24,538 nt of DNA, taken from NCBI GenBank assembly GCA_900540405.1, contig UQFW01000016.1, forward strand, positions 1 through 24,538, read 5' to 3'. Shown here piece by piece: positions 22,841-24,538 of the stretch (position 1 is the first letter of the stretch; the number at the start of each line of letters is the position of its first letter). The notes beneath the pieces were generated by a model. That model was given only the letters and a program-made list of their open reading frames with translations, was not told where the DNA came from and ran no database searches. The position numbers were made by a program, and so were the translations under genes. Source of the DNA: Candidatus Avelusimicrobium faecicola (GTDB lineage: Bacteria; Elusimicrobiota; Elusimicrobia; Elusimicrobiales; Elusimicrobiaceae).

Positions 22841-24046
22841 GTGGAACCTACCAACCGCCTGCGCCTAGCCGCGTTGCAAGCCCAACAATTAATTAACCTG
22901 CATAGCCAAAAAAGCAGTTTGGTGCGTTTGGCTGTTTGCTTGCACCGGGGCCGCAAACAACTTAAAAACCAAATTAAACTTTCCCTGCGTGCGCTTACGC
23001 ATAAAGCGGTAGTCAGCCCGCGTTTGCGGGTACTGGTGCATGTGCGCGGCGGCATTGGGGACGTGTGTATGACGCGCGTTTTTTTGAAAGCCCTGCGCGC
23101 CCAACTCCCCCAAGCGGAAATTTACCTGTGTTATGACAGCCAAAGCGTTGTGGAAGCGCTGTTTCAGGACGGAGCCTATATCAACGGTTTCCAAAACCGT
23201 AAATATCTCCCGCAGGATTTTGATTTAATTATATCCGGCTGCCATGTGTTTATTTACCAATATGTAAACCGCGCGCGCGTGGAGCAACTGGCGCCGGGTT
23301 TTATCCCGGTACTGGAAAAGGGGTTAAAAATGCGGGATATTTGCCGCGTGTTTGCGGAAAATACGCCGTATTTGGACGGCTATTGGGCCAACGCCACGGT
23401 GGAGTACGGCTCCAGCCGGGTGGCTAATTTGGGGTTATCCACCGGGCTTGTGGTAGGGCAAAACGACCGCGCGGAAATTGCGTTAGCGCCTGAGCGCAAG
23501 CGGGAATTGCTAAGCGCACTGGGCCTGGCGGATAAAAAATATATTACCATTCACGACGGAATTAATACCAATACGGACACTTCCCACGGCCACCCCACGC
23601 GCTGTTGGCCTCAAACGCGGTGGCGGGAGTTCGCCGCTTTGTTTAAGCAGGCGCACCCGGATATTTTACTGGTGCAGTTGGGGGGCAGTAAAAGCCAAGC
23701 CTTTGATTTTGCGGACGTTTGTTTAGTGGGCAAAACGGCGGTGAAAGATTTGCCCTATGTGCTGGACGGCGCACTGGCTCATGTGGACGGGGAAAGCGGC
23801 ATGGTGCATTTGGCTAATTTAACCCGTACGCGCTGTGTGGTATTGTTCGGGCCGTCCTCGGCCGAGTATTTGGGGTATGCGCAAAATGTGAATATTACTT
23901 CCCCCAAGTGCCAAAATTGTATGAACATTTTGGAAGATTGGATGACCCGCTGTGCCTTAAACTATGCGGAAAACGAACGATGTTTAGCGGCCATTACGGC
24001 GCCGGTTGTATTGGACGGCGTAAATAAAATTTTAGGCGGAAAATAA
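22841..24046 (+). CDS. Family 9 glycosyltransferase (heptosyltransferase-like)
   Basis: 401 residues from a GTG start with AAGGAG seven bases upstream. GT9 enzymes transfer ADP-heptose or related sugars in LPS core assembly. After a basic helical N-terminal extension (about 1-60), the N-terminal Rossmann fold begins with LVHVRGGIGDVCMTRVFLKA (65-84), the classic GT9 first motif. The second fold carries a YITIHDG strand (234-240) and DGESGMVHLAN (316-326), where the donor binds. The C-terminus has four cysteines at 357, 360, 371 and 381, a pattern seen in part of the family and perhaps metal-binding. The extension and cysteines set it apart from WaaC/WaaF. The acceptor is unknown. Confidence 0.88.
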   Translation: MEPTNRLRLAALQAQQLINLHSQKSSLVRLAVCLHRGRKQLKNQIKLSLRALTHKAVVSPRLRVLVHVRGGIGDVCMTRVFLKALRAQLPQAEIYLCYDSQSVVEALFQDGAYINGFQNRKYLPQDFDLIISGCHVFIYQYVNRARVEQLAPGFIPVLEKGLKMRDICRVFAENTPYLDGYWANATVEYGSSRVANLGLSTGLVVGQNDRAEIALAPERKRELLSALGLADKKYITIHDGINTNTDTSHGHPTRCWPQTRWREFAALFKQAHPDILLVQLGGSKSQAFDFADVCLVGKTAVKDLPYVLDGALAHVDGESGMVHLANLTRTRCVVLFGPSSAEYLGYAQNVNITSPKCQNCMNILEDWMTRCALNYAENERCLAAITAPVVLDGVNKILGGK

Positions 24047-24051
24047 AAAAC

Positions 24052-24080
24052 TTGCCACACCGCCAAAAAATTGATATACT
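24052..24080 (+). promoter_or_regulatory. Promoter of tRNA-Ala
   Basis: TTGCCA (24052-24057), 17-bp spacer, TATACT (24075-24080). Ideal spacing, starting 5 bases after the GT9 stop. Leader to the tRNA about 38 bases. Confidence 0.75.
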
Positions 24081-24124
24081 ATTTATGTAGTTTGAAAGAA
24101 GCACTTTGAAATTAGCTTTATGAA

Positions 24125-24200
24125 GGGCCTGTAGCTCAGCTGGGAGAGCGCCTGCATGGCATGCAGGAGGTCGCAAGTTCGATCCTTGTCAGGTCCACCA
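24125..24200 (+). tRNA. tRNA-Ala (anticodon GGC)
   Basis: 76 bases with encoded CCA. The acceptor stem GGGCCTG pairs with CAGGTCC and contains the G3-U70 wobble pair that identifies alanine tRNAs. Anticodon stem CCTGC/GCAGG, loop ATGGCAT, anticodon GGC (reads GCC and GCU). D-arm GCTC...GAGC; T-arm GCAAG-TTCGATC-CTTGT with one G-T pair. Has its own promoter and terminator. Confidence 0.97.
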
Positions 24201-24214
24201 TTTGAAACGATTAG

Positions 24215-24239
24215 AACCCGCCGAAAGGCGGGTTTTTTT
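24215..24239 (+). terminator. Terminator of tRNA-Ala
   Basis: AACCCGCC (24215-24222), GAAA tetraloop, GGCGGGTT (24227-24234), then T to 24239. The same hairpin and T-run recur at the end of each downstream repeat unit. Confidence 0.92.
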
Positions 24240-24252
24240 GTTTGTGGTTGGG

Positions 24253-24366
24253 GCAGGCGCGTTCCACTCCGTTAAAAGCGCAGGAGGGCGCTTTGCGGTG
24301 CGGGTTAGAGCCGCAATCAAAAAACGCCGAAAGGCGGGTTTTTTGTTGTGTACTTTTGCGCAGAGT
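24253..24366. repeat. Tandem repeat unit 1 downstream of tRNA-Ala (114 bp)
   Basis: The first 95 bases match unit 2 with only two mismatches. Three hairpins: AAAGCGC/GCGCTTT (24275-24281, 24288-24294) with the loop AGGAGG; TGCGG/CCGCA (24294-24298, 24311-24315); and a terminator-like CGCC-GAAA-GGCG (24325-24336) followed by GG and six T. Open frames across it on both strands give repetitive peptides that I judge spurious. Confidence 0.9.
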
Positions 24367-24471
24367 GCAGGCGCGTTCCGCTCCGTTAAAAGCGCAGGAG
24401 GGCGCTTTGCGGGGCGGGTTAGAGCCGCAATCAAAAAACGCCGAAAGGCGGGTTTTTTGTTTGTGGTTGGG
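24367..24471. repeat. Tandem repeat unit 2 (105 bp)
   Basis: Same three hairpins as unit 1: AGGAGG in the loop at 24396-24401, then the GCGG hairpin and the GAAA terminator. Its tail (TTTGTGGTTGGGG) matches the sequence after the tRNA terminator, not the tail of unit 1, which explains the 9-base difference in length. Confidence 0.9.
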
Positions 24472-24500
24472 GCAGGCGCGTTTCGCTCCGTTAAAAGCGG
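24472..24500. repeat. Tandem repeat unit 3, truncated
   Basis: Repeats the first 28-29 bases of the unit (one mismatch), then diverges at 24501 before the AGGAGG hairpin. The last 38 bases of the window show no recognisable feature. Confidence 0.8.
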
Positions 24501-24538
24501 GAAAAGTGTGTGCGCCTGTAATCTCCCCATAAAAGCCG

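Noticed and set aside
24253..24471. Decayed tRNA fragments in the repeat units (the GCGGGTTAGAGCCGC part looks like a T-arm)
   Set aside because: The invariant C of the T-loop is missing, no acceptor or anticodon arm can be built, and no CCA follows correctly.
24189..24532. Open frames on both strands with repeated peptides (such as LKAQEGAL or KRPPALLTE)
   Set aside because: They only reflect the tandem DNA repeat and terminator hairpins, lack ribosome sites, and the minus-strand one overlaps the tRNA 3' end.

Overview
The window reads as ordinary chromosome of a Gram-negative-type bacterium with many short exported proteins. It has Lnt for outer-membrane-type lipoproteins, a heptosyltransferase-like GT9 enzyme and a GT8 glycosyltransferase. 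Gene style and content (very large duplicated MFS-like protein, SecA with SEC-C tail, CofE-like protein, zinc-ribbon MscL) recall gut Elusimicrobiota. That placement is my recollection of gene content, not a computed result, and is tentative. No phage, transposase, cas gene or toxin-antitoxin pair is visible.

Layout. 2-4264 (+): the 3' part of a giant membrane protein with two MFS-like modules; its start lies outside the window. It converges on 7063-4340 (-), an operon of NifU-domain Fe-S scaffold, PHP-domain phosphoesterase and SulP-STAS anion transporter. 7225-9141 (+): three separately promoted exported proteins (double SH3, a CcmI-C-terminal-like domain, a coiled-coil protein). 9243-17297 (+): a tight cluster secA, Cys-rich exported protein, lnt, prfB, hemW, cofE-like, mscL. 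Gaps are at most 11 nt and most junctions overlap, and it ends in a perfect-palindrome terminator. 17388-18092 (+): a glycerophosphodiesterase with a probable leaderless mRNA. 18283-22778 (-): exported ankyrin protein, endonuclease IV, PQ-loop-like membrane protein, threonine aldolase and GT8 glycosyltransferase. 22841-24046 (+): GT9 glycosyltransferase. 24125-24200 (+): tRNA-Ala(GGC). The last 338 bases hold no protein gene I accept; they carry a terminator and a tandem array of about 105-114 bp units running off the window end.

How the genes fit together. SecA and Lnt serve export and lipoprotein maturation, which suits the many signal-peptide proteins nearby. prfB, hemW and the CofE-like gene share the transcript through overlapping stop/start codons, so translational coupling is likely. 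Terminators are numerous and strong, and several genes have their own recognisable promoters. A recurring -10 context (GCTATAAT, often after an A-tract) precedes several minus-strand genes.

Most worth a second look: the tandem repeats after tRNA-Ala, each with a hairpin presenting AGGAGG in its loop and ending in a copy of the tRNA terminator; the pair of outward-facing terminator-like hairpins inside the reading frame at the junction of the two MFS-like halves; a 34-bp duplication that mimics a CRISPR but is a terminator duplication; and two probable leaderless genes. I found no clearly new multi-gene system.
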